Assembly: GCF_001685485.1 (NCBI RefSeq)
Contig: NZ_BDEL01000001.1
Span: forward strand, 2,911,501 to 2,975,500
From: Formosa haliotis
Lineage (GTDB): Bacteria > Bacteroidota > Bacteroidia > Flavobacteriales > Flavobacteriaceae
Reading direction: 5' to 3'
DNA: 64,000 bases
Notes under the pieces: generated by a model
What the model was told of the DNA's origin: nothing
Seen by the model: the letters and a program-made list of their open reading frames with translations, nothing else
Databases searched by the model: none
Position numbers and translations under genes: made by a program
Part shown: positions 27,381 through 37,414 of the stretch, in pieces
Position numbering within the stretch: position 1 is the stretch's first letter
Layout: each line of letters begins with the position of its first letter

Positions 27381-29573
27381 TTACATTTTAGAGTAATTAG
27401 ACCAACCATCAAAAGCAGTAGCATCTGCTCCTGTAGCTTCGCTGTTTTCTGTAATGAAACTATCTGGTAAATCAGTTCCGTCTACATTATTAACATATAA
27501 GTTAGTGTAACCAGAGAAATTAGCATTTGTAAATACTAAAGTACCATCGTTAACTTCATTTAATTGGTTGTTTACAAACATGATAGTTTGAGCATTTGTT
27601 ACAACAATGTTATCGAAAGATCCAGCAGTACCTTGTTTAAGGTCGAAAGCAGCTTTTCCATCTCTGTTGCTAGCTCTAACAGTTACATCTTTTACAGCTG
27701 CGTTAGATCTTGGAGATGCATTGTTTTCTCCACTTCTGTTTGCTAATTCGAAAGCATAATCTCCAACATTGTCATATTGGTAAATTACAGCATTTGTAAT
27801 AGATCCTTGGAAACCTTCATCCCAGTCGATAGAATCATCTTCCATACCAACCATAGATAAGTTTTTAGCATTTACAGTACCACCGTAAAATTCGAATCCG
27901 TCATCTGCACCTTCGAAAGCCTCACAGTTTTCAACGATAGTTTCGCTACCACAAGCAAAGAATGAGAAAGCATTAAATTCGAATTCACCATCAGAAGATG
28001 CTTGACCAGCATATTCAACGATAACATATTTTAAAGATCCTGAGCTGTCTTCAGCATCAGTTCCACCGTAAGGTTGTTGTCCAGCTTCAGATAAAGATGT
28101 TCCACCAGATGCATTCATTGGCGCGTAACCGTGTAAAGTGATTCCTCCCCAGTCACCGTCTCCGCCTTCTGCGTTTTTGTTTTCAGAAGTAAATACGATT
28201 GGCTCGTCTGCAGTACCGTTAGCAACTAACTTACCACCTTGTAATACCATTAAAAGGTTGATTCCTGCTGCTTGATCTGCTGAAGTAACTGTAATTGTAC
28301 TTCCTTTTTCGATAGTTAAAGTGGCTCCAGATTGTACAGTTACAGCACCTTTAAGTGTATGGTTTCCTTTAGGGATAAATAAATCTTCTGTGATATTTCC
28401 GCTAATAACAATAGGATCTGCATTTTCATTTCCGATGTTAGCATAGTTAGACCAACCATCAAATACACTTTCGTCTGCACCTGTAGCTTCGCCGTTAGAA
28501 GTAATAAAACTATCTGGAAGTGTAGTTCCGTCTACGTTATTTACATATTCGTTTTCGCTATAAGTAAATTTAGCATTTGTAAATTTTAATGTCCCGTCGT
28601 TAATTTCGTTTAATTGGTTGTTTACAAACATTACAGTTTGTGTGTTAGACACAATGATGTTGTCGAAAGTACCAGCAGTACCTTGTTTAAGGTCGAAAGC
28701 AGCTTTTCCATCTCTGTTGCTAGCTCTAACAGTTACGTCTTTTACAGCAGCGTTAGATCTTGGAGATGCATTGTTTTCTCCACTTCTGTTTGCTAATTCG
28801 AAAGCATAGTCACCAATGTTATCGTATTGGTAAATTACAGCGTTAGTAATAGATCCTTGGAAACCTTCATCCCAGTCGATAGAATCATCTTCCATACCAA
28901 CCATAGATAAGTTTTTAGCATTTACAGTACCACCGTAAAATTCGAATCCGTCATCTGCTCCTTCAAAAGCCTCACAGTTTTCAACGATAGTTCCGCTACC
29001 ACAAGCAAAGAAAGAGAAAGCATTAAATTCGAATTCACCATCAGAAGATGCTTGACCAGCATATTCTACGATAACGTATTTTAAAGAACCAGAGCTGTCT
29101 GCAGCATCAGTTCCACCGTAAGGTTGTTGTCCAGCTTCAGATAAAGAAGTTCCACCTGTAGCATTCATTGGCGCGTAACCGTGTAAAGTGATTCCTCCCC
29201 AGTCACCGTCTCCGCCTTCTGCATTTTTGTTTTCAGAAGTAAATACGATTGGCTCGTCTGCAGTACCGTTAGCGATTAATTTACCACCTTGTAATACCAT
29301 TAAAAGGTTGATTCCTGCTGCTTGATCTGCCGAAGTAACTGTAATTGTACTTCCTTTTTCGATAGTTAATGTAGCTCCTGAGTGAACCTGAACATTTCCT
29401 TTAAGTGTGTAGTTTCCTTTTTCAAGGACCATGTCTTCAGTAATATCTCCAGTAATAACGTTTTCTGTTGGATCTACTGGATCTGTTCCTCCCATATCAT
29501 CATCATTGTTACAAGACATTACACCTAGTAGTAATGTTGCGATTAAAGAGATGTTTAAAAAATTTGTTTTCAT
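27381..29573 (-). CDS. Beta-helix surface lipoprotein made of two near-identical halves
   Basis: The 730-residue protein has a lipoprotein signal (lipobox VMSC, Cys 21) followed by an acidic Asp-rich tether. Two copies of about 345 residues follow, starting near residues 40 and 390. Each carries SGATLTIEKGSTITVTSADQ and right-handed beta-helix-like turns (AFEGADDGFEFYGG). The copies are offset by exactly 350 codons and are nearly identical. It is the second gene of an operon with a TonB receptor, so it is a plausible surface partner that binds the receptor's substrate. The nearby phosphate genes suggest a phosphorus compound; this is inference. Confidence 0.78.
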   Translation of the reverse strand: MKTNFLNISLIATLLLGVMSCNNDDDMGGTDPVDPTENVITGDITEDMVLEKGNYTLKGNVQVHSGATLTIEKGSTITVTSADQAAGINLLMVLQGGKLIANGTADEPIVFTSENKNAEGGDGDWGGITLHGYAPMNATGGTSLSEAGQQPYGGTDAADSSGSLKYVIVEYAGQASSDGEFEFNAFSFFACGSGTIVENCEAFEGADDGFEFYGGTVNAKNLSMVGMEDDSIDWDEGFQGSITNAVIYQYDNIGDYAFELANRSGENNASPRSNAAVKDVTVRASNRDGKAAFDLKQGTAGTFDNIIVSNTQTVMFVNNQLNEINDGTLKFTNAKFTYSENEYVNNVDGTTLPDSFITSNGEATGADESVFDGWSNYANIGNENADPIVISGNITEDLFIPKGNHTLKGAVTVQSGATLTIEKGSTITVTSADQAAGINLLMVLQGGKLVANGTADEPIVFTSENKNAEGGDGDWGGITLHGYAPMNASGGTSLSEAGQQPYGGTDAEDSSGSLKYVIVEYAGQASSDGEFEFNAFSFFACGSETIVENCEAFEGADDGFEFYGGTVNAKNLSMVGMEDDSIDWDEGFQGSITNAVIYQYDNVGDYAFELANRSGENNASPRSNAAVKDVTVRASNRDGKAAFDLKQGTAGSFDNIVVTNAQTIMFVNNQLNEVNDGTLVFTNANFSGYTNLYVNNVDGTDLPDSFITENSEATGADATAFDGWSNYSKM
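27390..29470. repeat. 1050-bp in-frame tandem duplication
   Basis: The two halves of the beta-helix lipoprotein gene are direct repeats with a period of 1050 bp. For example, matching positions are 28321 and 29371. Long stretches are identical at the DNA level, pointing to recent duplication or gene conversion. Confidence 0.85.
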
Positions 29574-29610
29574 TGTTTTAGTATTTTAATTGTGTTAAAT
29601 TAAATTAGGT

Positions 29611-32412
29611 TTATAATTGATAAGTTAAGTTCAAACTAAAGTTAACGCCCAGGTTAAAGTTTTCTATAACGTTACTATAATCGTCTGGAAATTGAATTTC
29701 TCTAGTTGCATCTTGAGTAAAAAGAGTTTCTTCGTTAAGAATGTTTCTTACGGTAAAACGCAAGCCAAATTTTTCATTAAATTGAGTGTTCCAAGATAAA
29801 TCTAATTGGTTAACAGGTTTTTCGTAAATTTCATCTGCACCTTCCACACCTACTGCGTAGATACGTTTTCCATAGGTGTTAAAGATTAAGTTTATAGACG
29901 ATGTTGTTTCTTCTCTGTCGATAAGATTGTAACCTAAATCGGCATTCACTCCCCAGTCTGATGCTCCTTGAAGTTTTCTTGTTTTATTTGTTACAGTTGC
30001 AAAATCTGGATTGTTAGGGTCTGCAGAAGCTTCAGAATCCATTAAGATTCCATTAAATCCGAAGGTAAATGGGTTTAAAGATTCAAGTTTTGTAATACTA
30101 CCAATATTTACCTTAGCTTCTAATTCTAGACCATAAATGTAAGCTTCATCGAAATTGTCGAAGAATGTTCTATACCCAATAGATGTAGATCGTGATAAAC
30201 GCTCGATAGGATTTTGAATGTACTTACCAAATACGGTTAAGGCTAAAACCTCAGATCTAGAAGGGAAGATTTCATATTTTAAATCGGCATTATAGTTTGT
30301 AGAGTTTTCTACCTCAGGATTACCAAGAACTTGGTTACCATCTCCATCTTGGAATGTGGTTGGTAAAATTTCTCTTAAACGTGGTCTTGTAACGGTTTTA
30401 GATCCTGCAAATCGGATATTCGATAAATCGTTTAAAGTATATTTAATGTTTAAAGATGGTGCAATATCAAACGGATTGTATTCTATGCTTTTGTAAGGAT
30501 CGTTAATAGAACTTAATTGCTCGCGATAAATAATTTCTCTAAAAGCAGCTTCTCCTCTAATTCCAACTTCTACTAATAATTTGTCCCACTCTTTTGTGAA
30601 ATCTATGTATGCAGCATTAATAGTTTGGTTGATTTTACTTTTTGCGGCAGGATCGGCAGTGTTGCTATAAAATAAGTAGCCCCCTGCAAATCCTTGTTCG
30701 AAAAAGTCTTGAGGATCGTTAGTGTTAATATAAGGTAATGGATCCTTACTGTTTTGTTCTGTAGAGATGGTTCTGTTAAAGAAATCGTATCTAATATCAT
30801 CAAAGTTGTATCCAACTTTTAAGATGCTTTTAAACTTATCTGAATCTTCGTCTCTTTGAAACCCAACTTGATATTCTACTTTAGCATTAATATTGTTATT
30901 ATTTAATTCTTGGTAGAATTTAAACGGGTCGATACCATTTGTTGTAATATACTCGGCTTCTTCTCCAGATCCAGCAGTTCTTAATACACGACGATCTGGA
31001 AGGTTGTTGTTTCCTATACCATAAGACCCAGCAAAAGTTAAGATGTGCTTGTCGTTATTCCAAGATTTATCTCCAAACAACTGGAAAGATAATAAGTCGT
31101 TTTCGGTGTATTTAATATCTCTAATGTAGAAATCTTTGTTGTTCAACTGAGTAAATCCGTCATTTAAACCTTGTGCTTCTCTAATAAAGTTAGATGAATT
31201 TTGTAGGTAAATGGTGTTGAAGTTTAAACTGAAATTATTTCCTCTAGAAAAATTTAAACCAAGTAATCCCGATTTTTGAGTAGAGAAATTAAAATTTGTT
31301 GTTGTAAAATCTTGTTGCGCTGTTCCTTCAGAGTTCAGTGCTCGTTCTACACCTTGTTGTGTTAGGTAAGAGTTTCTGTAGTCTAAACTAAAATAGAAAC
31401 CTACTTTACTTACGCCATTATCAAAAATTTCTTGTCCGTGAGACAAACCGAAACGAGTCGATAAAGGTGCCTTTGTGGTTGTTGGTGTCCAAGAGGTATC
31501 GAAAATAGTTGCCGATTCCGATGGCGATGCCGTATATCCTAACTGCGCATCTTGACCCCATTGCGATGGTAAGTGACGTCCGCCTCCTGTGTATCCAAAA
31601 AACTCAGAATCTCCACTGTCATCGGTCTTAAAACTTTTAAGAGATGTGTTAGTGTTTAATCCAAACCCAACACTAAATTTAGTTTGAGGTTTTGACGGGA
31701 TTTGTTTGGTGTTAATTTCAAATGTTGCCCCAGCAAAATCTTGATATATAGAACTATTAAATGTTTTTAAAACATCTACAGATCCTACAATACTGGTTGC
31801 AATATAGCCTAAAGGTATAATTTTATTATCTGGGTCTGATGAAGCTAAAGGAAGCCCGTTAACTAACAAGAAGTTATATCTATCATCTAAACCACGAACA
31901 AAGATTCCTCTATCTTGTACTGTAGTAATCCCAGAAATTTTTGTAAGTCCTTGTTCAACGTTAGTTACGGCTTTTCTAACTAATTCGTCTGTACCAATAC
32001 TTTGCTTTATTTCAACAGCCTTTTTTTGTTCTAATAATAAAGCTGTTTCACTTTCCTTGTTTGTAGTGGTAGTAATTACTACTTCGTCTAGGGCAGCTGC
32101 ACTAGCACCCATAATAATATCTACTTTGGTTTCTTTTCCTGCTGTAACTGTAACCGGTACTTCTTGGGTTTCATACCCAACAAAACTATATAAAAGCGAA
32201 TAAGATCCTGCCTCTAAATTTTCGAAACTATAATTACCATCCATATCAGATGTCGTTCCCTTTGTTGTGCCTTTAATTAAAATATTAGCAAATGCTAAAG
32301 GTTCATTGTTATACTCTTTGTCTGTTAATGTCCCTACTATAGAACCCGTTGTTTGTTGGGCGTAAGAAAACATAGTTGTTAAAAAAACTAATGCGATTAA
32401 AATTTGTTTCAT
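29611..32412 (-). CDS. TonB-dependent receptor with carboxypeptidase-regulatory domain
   Basis: Counting from the ATG at 32412, the protein has 933 residues. A signal peptide ends near SYAQ, followed by a CarboxypepD_reg-like domain (GSIVGTLTDKEYNNEPLAFANI, about 25-105). A plug domain follows, with VRGLDDRYNFLLVNGLPL, then a 22-strand barrel ending LGVNFSLNLTYQL. An upstream in-frame start at 32472 would add 20 residues before the signal peptide and is rejected. It imports an unidentified ligand using TonB energy. The gene precedes the beta-helix lipoprotein by 37 bp in one operon. Its promoter has six consecutive 11-bp repeats like the phosphate porin's. Confidence 0.9.
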   Translation of the reverse strand: MKQILIALVFLTTMFSYAQQTTGSIVGTLTDKEYNNEPLAFANILIKGTTKGTTSDMDGNYSFENLEAGSYSLLYSFVGYETQEVPVTVTAGKETKVDIIMGASAAALDEVVITTTTNKESETALLLEQKKAVEIKQSIGTDELVRKAVTNVEQGLTKISGITTVQDRGIFVRGLDDRYNFLLVNGLPLASSDPDNKIIPLGYIATSIVGSVDVLKTFNSSIYQDFAGATFEINTKQIPSKPQTKFSVGFGLNTNTSLKSFKTDDSGDSEFFGYTGGGRHLPSQWGQDAQLGYTASPSESATIFDTSWTPTTTKAPLSTRFGLSHGQEIFDNGVSKVGFYFSLDYRNSYLTQQGVERALNSEGTAQQDFTTTNFNFSTQKSGLLGLNFSRGNNFSLNFNTIYLQNSSNFIREAQGLNDGFTQLNNKDFYIRDIKYTENDLLSFQLFGDKSWNNDKHILTFAGSYGIGNNNLPDRRVLRTAGSGEEAEYITTNGIDPFKFYQELNNNNINAKVEYQVGFQRDEDSDKFKSILKVGYNFDDIRYDFFNRTISTEQNSKDPLPYINTNDPQDFFEQGFAGGYLFYSNTADPAAKSKINQTINAAYIDFTKEWDKLLVEVGIRGEAAFREIIYREQLSSINDPYKSIEYNPFDIAPSLNIKYTLNDLSNIRFAGSKTVTRPRLREILPTTFQDGDGNQVLGNPEVENSTNYNADLKYEIFPSRSEVLALTVFGKYIQNPIERLSRSTSIGYRTFFDNFDEAYIYGLELEAKVNIGSITKLESLNPFTFGFNGILMDSEASADPNNPDFATVTNKTRKLQGASDWGVNADLGYNLIDREETTSSINLIFNTYGKRIYAVGVEGADEIYEKPVNQLDLSWNTQFNEKFGLRFTVRNILNEETLFTQDATREIQFPDDYSNVIENFNLGVNFSLNLTYQL

Positions 32413-32432
32413 TTTGTCGTTTATTATCATGC

Positions 32433-32513
32433 GGCAAAGAAACTTGCACAATGTAAAGTCAAGGTTAATCACGGATTAAAGATTAATGATGAAAAGGTTA
32501 ACTAAAGGTTAGC
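32433..32513 (-). promoter_or_regulatory. Six 11-bp Pho-box-like repeats ahead of the TonB receptor operon
   Basis: On the minus strand six consecutive 11-mers between 32513 and 32448 start GCTAACC, GTTAACC, CATCATT, TTTAATC, ATTAACC and CTTTACA. Ten bases on comes TTTCTTTGCC, whose CTTTGCC core is shared with the porin promoter at the same distance. The start codon is at 32412. Confidence 0.6.
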
Positions 32514-32641
32514 CGATTTAATTTTTTCTCGATTTTCTAAACATTATGTTAACATTAAAGATTTTAATTTTGGTGTTCAATCACGCTTAAAGCATTGTGT
32601 TTATTAGAAAATGCTATATTGCGTTCACTTAAAATAGTATT

Positions 32642-33985
32642 ATGAATTGGGAACAATTATTATCTCTAAAACGTTTTGGAGATGTTAAAAAGCGTTTAAG
32701 AAAGGATCAAGATGAAACCCGTTTAGGGTTTGAAGTTGATTATGATCGTATTATATTCTCTTCAGAATTTAGAAGTTTACAAGATAAAACTCAAGTCATC
32801 CCTATGTCGCAAACCGATTTTGTGCATACACGGTTAACCCATAGTTTAGAGGTAAGTGTTGTAGCTAGGTCTTTAGGGCGTAAGGTTGGAGAGAAACTAC
32901 TTATAAAACATCCAGAACTTAAATTAGAACACGGCTATTTGCCAAACGATTTTGGAGCTATAGTAGCTTCGGCGGCTTTGGCCCACGATATCGGGAATCC
33001 GCCTTTTGGACATTCCGGCGAAAAAGCTATCGGAGAATATTTTAAAACCGGTTTTGGGCAAAAGTATAAAGCTGGATTAACGCCAAAGCAATATCAAGAT
33101 TTATGCGATTTTGAAGGAAATGCGAACGGATTCAAAATTTTAACGCAGAGCCGTGCCGGCCGTATTGGTGGGCTGCGTTTAAGTTACGCTACTTTAGGAG
33201 CTTTTATTAAATACCCAAAAGAATCGTTACCTAAAAAACCTACCCAACATGTATCTGATAAAAAATATGGTTTTTTTCAAAGTGAAAAGGAAGCCTTTCT
33301 AGATGTGGCCCAAGAACTTGGTTTAATTGAAACAGGAGCGTCTGGCGATATACGTTTTAAACGCTATCCATTAGCGTACTTGGTAGAGGCTGCAGACGAT
33401 ATTTGTTATACGATTATCGATTTTGAAGATGGGATTAACCTAGGGTTAATTGAAGAAGAATTTGCTTTAGAGTACCTTATTAAATTGGTGAAAGATGTTA
33501 TTGATATTAATAAATACAATCAATTAAATAATACCCAAGATCGTATTAGTTATTTAAGAGCTCTGGCCATAAATACCTTAATAAATGAAGCAATTTCTGT
33601 GTTTGAAGCTAATGAAGATGCTATTTTAAACGGAACCTTTGGCGTGTCTTTATTAGACAAAAGTAAATACGAAGCACAAATAAATGACATTATTAAACTT
33701 AGTGTAGAAAAAATCTATCAGTCGCGAGAAGTTTTAGATAAGGAGATTTCAGGCTACGAGGTCATTTCAAAATTATTAGACACCTATATTACTGCTGTTA
33801 ATAATAGTTTCGAGGGGAATGCTTCAAATTACGATAAGCTAATTTTAAAAATTCTACCAAAAACCATCAATTTTAACGAAGACGACTTATATATAAGGCT
33901 TTTAAATGTATGTCATTATGTGTCTTTGTTTTCTGACAGTCAAGCTATTTTAACGTATAGAAAATTTTTAGGTAAGCATTATTAG
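32642..33985 (+). CDS. dgt: Deoxyguanosinetriphosphate triphosphohydrolase (dGTPase)
   Basis: The 447-residue HD-domain enzyme should split dGTP or other dNTPs into nucleoside and triphosphate, helping balance nucleotide pools. The metal-binding motif is split as usual: H in RLTHSLEVSVVARSLG (about residue 60) and the HD pair in ALAHDIGNPPFGHSGE (about 117). Other dGTPase hallmarks are FRSLQDKTQVIP near residue 42 and EAADDICYTIIDFEDG near 250. A TAATTTTG box lies at 32565-32572. It may act with the reductase and dCMP deaminase genes of this window, though they are not linked. Confidence 0.93.
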   Translation: MNWEQLLSLKRFGDVKKRLRKDQDETRLGFEVDYDRIIFSSEFRSLQDKTQVIPMSQTDFVHTRLTHSLEVSVVARSLGRKVGEKLLIKHPELKLEHGYLPNDFGAIVASAALAHDIGNPPFGHSGEKAIGEYFKTGFGQKYKAGLTPKQYQDLCDFEGNANGFKILTQSRAGRIGGLRLSYATLGAFIKYPKESLPKKPTQHVSDKKYGFFQSEKEAFLDVAQELGLIETGASGDIRFKRYPLAYLVEAADDICYTIIDFEDGINLGLIEEEFALEYLIKLVKDVIDINKYNQLNNTQDRISYLRALAINTLINEAISVFEANEDAILNGTFGVSLLDKSKYEAQINDIIKLSVEKIYQSREVLDKEISGYEVISKLLDTYITAVNNSFEGNASNYDKLILKILPKTINFNEDDLYIRLLNVCHYVSLFSDSQAILTYRKFLGKHY

Positions 33986-34016
33986 TTCTATTTTTACGTA
34001 AAATCAATACTTTAAT

Positions 34017-37000
34017 ATGAAAAAAAAACTACCCATTGTATTAGGGCTTTTAGCTCTTACTTTAATTTTGGCTTTTAGTTATTATTACTCTAGCCAAAAG
34101 GCAGAAACAGAACCCAAAACTTCAATTTCAGAACTGAAGGCTGCTCATAAAAAATTCCTTGAGAACAGTCCGTTTAAAGGAACTCAGGATTTATCTAAAA
34201 AAGAACGTGTAAACATGGGCTTACCACCAAAGCGTTATATGGAACGTTTATGGGAATTAACCATGAATCCAGAACTCGGTCGTCCAACACCAGAGAATCT
34301 GGCTGTTATTCAAAAAGAACTTATTGCTAAGCGAAATTCAGATTTAGCTCAAGGGCGTGTTCCTGGAGACGCCTCGAATAACAACTGGGTAGAACGTGGA
34401 CCGAATAATATTGGCGGACGTACACGTGCTCTTATTTTCGATCCAAACGATGCTTCTAATGAAACCGTTTTTGCAGGAGGTGTAAGTGGCGGATTGTGGA
34501 GAAATACTAAAATATCCGATCCTAATTCGGTTTGGACGAGTGTAAATATTCCAGAAAACTTAAATATTACTTGTATTACTGTCGATCCTAATAACTCTAA
34601 AGTCATGTACTTGGGTACAGGTGAATCTTATGTCTCTGGCGATGTTAATGGGAATGGTGTTTGGAAATCTACAGATGGTGGTAATTCTTGGTCTCATATT
34701 TTTGGAGGTCCAGTTGGTGAAACCATTATTCAAACAAGTGCAAGTGTGGTAATTAATGCTCCGAATACTATAGCAGGAACCAATGTAGCCTCTAGTGCTA
34801 GTTTTGGCCCTAAACCTTTAGAAGACATAACTAGCAATTTGGTAATAGCTACAGACGGTACCGCTTTACCAAACGAGGGATGTAATGCTTTAACCAATGC
34901 AGCGGCTATAAAAGGTAAAATTGCCTTAGTTTATCGAGGAAGTTGCGATTTTGTTGTTAAGGTTAAAAATGCTCAAAATGCTGGAGCGATTGGTGTAATT
35001 GTTATAAATAATGTGGCTGGAAATCCGATTGGAATGGGAGGCGATGATCCTTTAGGAGATATAAAAATTCCTGCGGTTATGATTTCTAATACCAATGGAG
35101 CTAAAATAAAAGCTCAAATAGATGCTGGAAATACGGTTAACGGTACCATTAAAGGTGGTTATGGCGATTTTGTTGGACAATATGTTCTTAATGGAAATCA
35201 GCATGTAAACGATATCGCAGTACGAAATAATAATGGCGTATCCGAAGTGTATATTGCTGCAGGAGCAACAGGGTATTTTGTCTCGAATCCAACTACAGTC
35301 TTAGGACCAAATGATTATGGTTTATATAAATCTGTAGATGGCGGAGCTTCTTGGGCCGAATTAGGCTTGCCAACAACCGATTCAGGTTATAAATTCGAAC
35401 CAAACGATATTGAAATTGGCCCAGATAACACTGTGTGGGTGGCTACAAGACGTAGTGCATTATACGGAGATGGCGGCGGAACAATATTATCATCGAAAGA
35501 TGGTGGTATATTTACGGTAAAACACACGTTGGCTGCTAGACGTACGCAAATAGCAGTATCTTCTACAGATGCTAATAAAATTTATGTGTTAGCAGAAGGG
35601 ACTAATGTTCCTGTTATTATTGAAAAAACAACCAATGGGTTTGCAACAACGACATCTATGCCTTTACCAAACGATGCCGATGATGATATATCAGCCGATG
35701 ATTTTTGTAGAGGGCAAGCATATTACAATTTGGTAATAAAACTAGATCCTAAAAATGATGAAACGGTGTTTGTAGGGGGTATCGATTTATTTAAAAGTGT
35801 AAATGGAGGTAATGCCTGGACTCAATTATCGCACTGGCATGGGGGTTACGATTTACCTGAAATGCATGCCGATCAACATGCCATAGTATTTGGGCAAAAC
35901 GACACCTCTAAAATGTTATTTGGTAACGATGGTGGGGTATATTATTCTACTACATCTGGAACAAACCCAGAAGTAAGAAACGATGGTTATAATGTAACAC
36001 AATTTTATACCGTAGCGGTGTCTCCAACTTCGCCTTTTACCGAAGAGCTTATGGTCGCTGGGTCTCAAGATAATGGGAGTCAATTTTTTCAACAGGTAAG
36101 CGAAGGTATTAATTCTACATTTCCTGTGTACGGCGGCGATGGAGGAGCAACCTTTTTCGATCAAGATGGTACAGATACCTATTGTATCGTAAATTATGTG
36201 TATAATCTTGCCATTACTAAAATAGATTATGCTACAGGAGCTCGAACAACCATAAATGAAGAAGAGGAGCAGTATGGAGAATTTATAAACCCACAAGCCC
36301 TAGATTCTCGTTTAGATTATTTATTCTCAAATTACTCAAAAGGTAACGATTATGCCTATAGAACTTATCGTACCAAATTAGCAATTGGCCAACCTGGTTT
36401 CTTAGTAAATACCATTAAAAACGATGCTTTAGATGCCTCAGCAACAGCTATGGCAGTATCTCCACATCAAACAACCGGAGATCATAGTATATTGTATTTA
36501 GGTTTAGAAAACGGAAAATTATTAAAGGTGACGAATGCTAGTGCCCCTTTATTTCAAACGTGGACAGATATTTCTTCACCTCAGTTTCTAGGAAGTATTT
36601 CAGATATTGAATTCGGACAAACATCAAACGATATTTTTGTGACGTTCCATAATTATGGTGTAAATAATATTTGGTACACCACTGATGGAGGAACCACTTG
36701 GAGTCAGAAAGATGGAAATTTACCAGATTTACCTGTTAAAGCCATTCTTCAAAATCCATTAAAATTAGATGAAGTAGTCGTAGGAACAGAATTAGGTGTT
36801 TGGTATACGGCTAATTTCTCTAGCAATTCTCCAACTTGGAAATCGGCTTTTAATGGTATGAGTAATGTTAAAGTGTTAGACCTTGATATGAGAGATAATA
36901 ATACTATTTACGCAGCAACATACGGAAGAGGTGTTTTTTCGGGGAAATTTACAAGTGCCAGTTTAAGTGTAGAAGACAATGTATTGGCTTCTGGAATTTC

Positions 37001-37223
37001 GTTGTATCCAACAGTATCTAATGGTGAATTTAAAATTAATTCTAAATCGAATTTAGGAAAGGTAAATCTTCAAATCTTCAATTTAAACGGACAGTCGGTT
37101 TATGTTAAAGATCTAGAATTAAACGGTAATACTGCTCAAGATGTGCGCTTAAATGTGTCATCGGGTGTGTATTTAGCGAAGTTTACTGAAGGGGCAATAA
37201 CCACAACAAAAAGTTTATTGTAA
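34017..37223 (+). CDS. Large secreted beta-propeller protein with PA domain and type IX secretion tail
   Basis: The 1068-residue protein starts with a signal peptide or anchor (about 4-24). BNR/sortilin-type repeats follow (VWKSTDGGNSWSHIF, GLYKSVDGGASWAEL, SVNGGNAWTQL, WYTTDGGTTWSQKDG). A protease-associated domain is inserted near residues 245-380 (ALVYRGSCDFVVKVKNAQNAGAIGVIVIN). The last 80 residues form a type IX sorting domain (LYPTVSNGEFKIN ... KSLL). It is therefore exported by the T9SS and held at the surface or released. No catalytic residues of a sialidase are evident. It follows dgt by 31 bp. Confidence 0.85.
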   Translation: MKKKLPIVLGLLALTLILAFSYYYSSQKAETEPKTSISELKAAHKKFLENSPFKGTQDLSKKERVNMGLPPKRYMERLWELTMNPELGRPTPENLAVIQKELIAKRNSDLAQGRVPGDASNNNWVERGPNNIGGRTRALIFDPNDASNETVFAGGVSGGLWRNTKISDPNSVWTSVNIPENLNITCITVDPNNSKVMYLGTGESYVSGDVNGNGVWKSTDGGNSWSHIFGGPVGETIIQTSASVVINAPNTIAGTNVASSASFGPKPLEDITSNLVIATDGTALPNEGCNALTNAAAIKGKIALVYRGSCDFVVKVKNAQNAGAIGVIVINNVAGNPIGMGGDDPLGDIKIPAVMISNTNGAKIKAQIDAGNTVNGTIKGGYGDFVGQYVLNGNQHVNDIAVRNNNGVSEVYIAAGATGYFVSNPTTVLGPNDYGLYKSVDGGASWAELGLPTTDSGYKFEPNDIEIGPDNTVWVATRRSALYGDGGGTILSSKDGGIFTVKHTLAARRTQIAVSSTDANKIYVLAEGTNVPVIIEKTTNGFATTTSMPLPNDADDDISADDFCRGQAYYNLVIKLDPKNDETVFVGGIDLFKSVNGGNAWTQLSHWHGGYDLPEMHADQHAIVFGQNDTSKMLFGNDGGVYYSTTSGTNPEVRNDGYNVTQFYTVAVSPTSPFTEELMVAGSQDNGSQFFQQVSEGINSTFPVYGGDGGATFFDQDGTDTYCIVNYVYNLAITKIDYATGARTTINEEEEQYGEFINPQALDSRLDYLFSNYSKGNDYAYRTYRTKLAIGQPGFLVNTIKNDALDASATAMAVSPHQTTGDHSILYLGLENGKLLKVTNASAPLFQTWTDISSPQFLGSISDIEFGQTSNDIFVTFHNYGVNNIWYTTDGGTTWSQKDGNLPDLPVKAILQNPLKLDEVVVGTELGVWYTANFSSNSPTWKSAFNGMSNVKVLDLDMRDNNTIYAATYGRGVFSGKFTSASLSVEDNVLASGISLYPTVSNGEFKINSKSNLGKVNLQIFNLNGQSVYVKDLELNGNTAQDVRLNVSSGVYLAKFTEGAITTTKSLL

Positions 37224-37250
37224 AATAATATTCAAGCTTTTATAGTCTTT

Positions 37251-37320
37251 AAATAGGCTGTCTGAAAAAAAATCGGAATGACGGATTTTAATACTTTTTT
37301 AGACAGCCTATTTTTTTTTT
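37251..37320 (+). terminator. Long-stem terminator after the T9SS protein gene
   Basis: AAATAGGCTGTCT at 37251-37263 pairs perfectly with 37301-37313 across a 37-base loop. The right arm runs into a long T-tract (37311-37320). The large loop is unusual for a simple terminator. Confidence 0.75.
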
Positions 37321-37375
37321 GTGCCATAAATTCTGCAACAGTAGAGTTTAACAGCGTTAAGAGTTGATTTTCTAT

Positions 37376-37383
37376 TATATTTG
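37376..37383 (+). promoter_or_regulatory. -7 box of the esterase-like gene
   Basis: TATATTTG matches TAnnTTTG and lies 32 bp before the ATG at 37415. It supports that start over one at 37364, which would place the box inside the coding frame. Confidence 0.5.
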
Positions 37384-37414
37384 CTTTTATGATACATCTA
37401 AATTTAAACGACTA

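Noticed and set aside
27564..28809. Plus-strand frames inside the beta-helix gene
   Set aside because: They are shadows of the repetitive minus-strand gene and recur in both halves with the 1050-bp period.
37251..37320. Miniature inverted-repeat transposon with 13-bp ends
   Set aside because: The right arm runs directly into a T-tract after a gene end, which fits a terminator, and no flanking duplication is visible.
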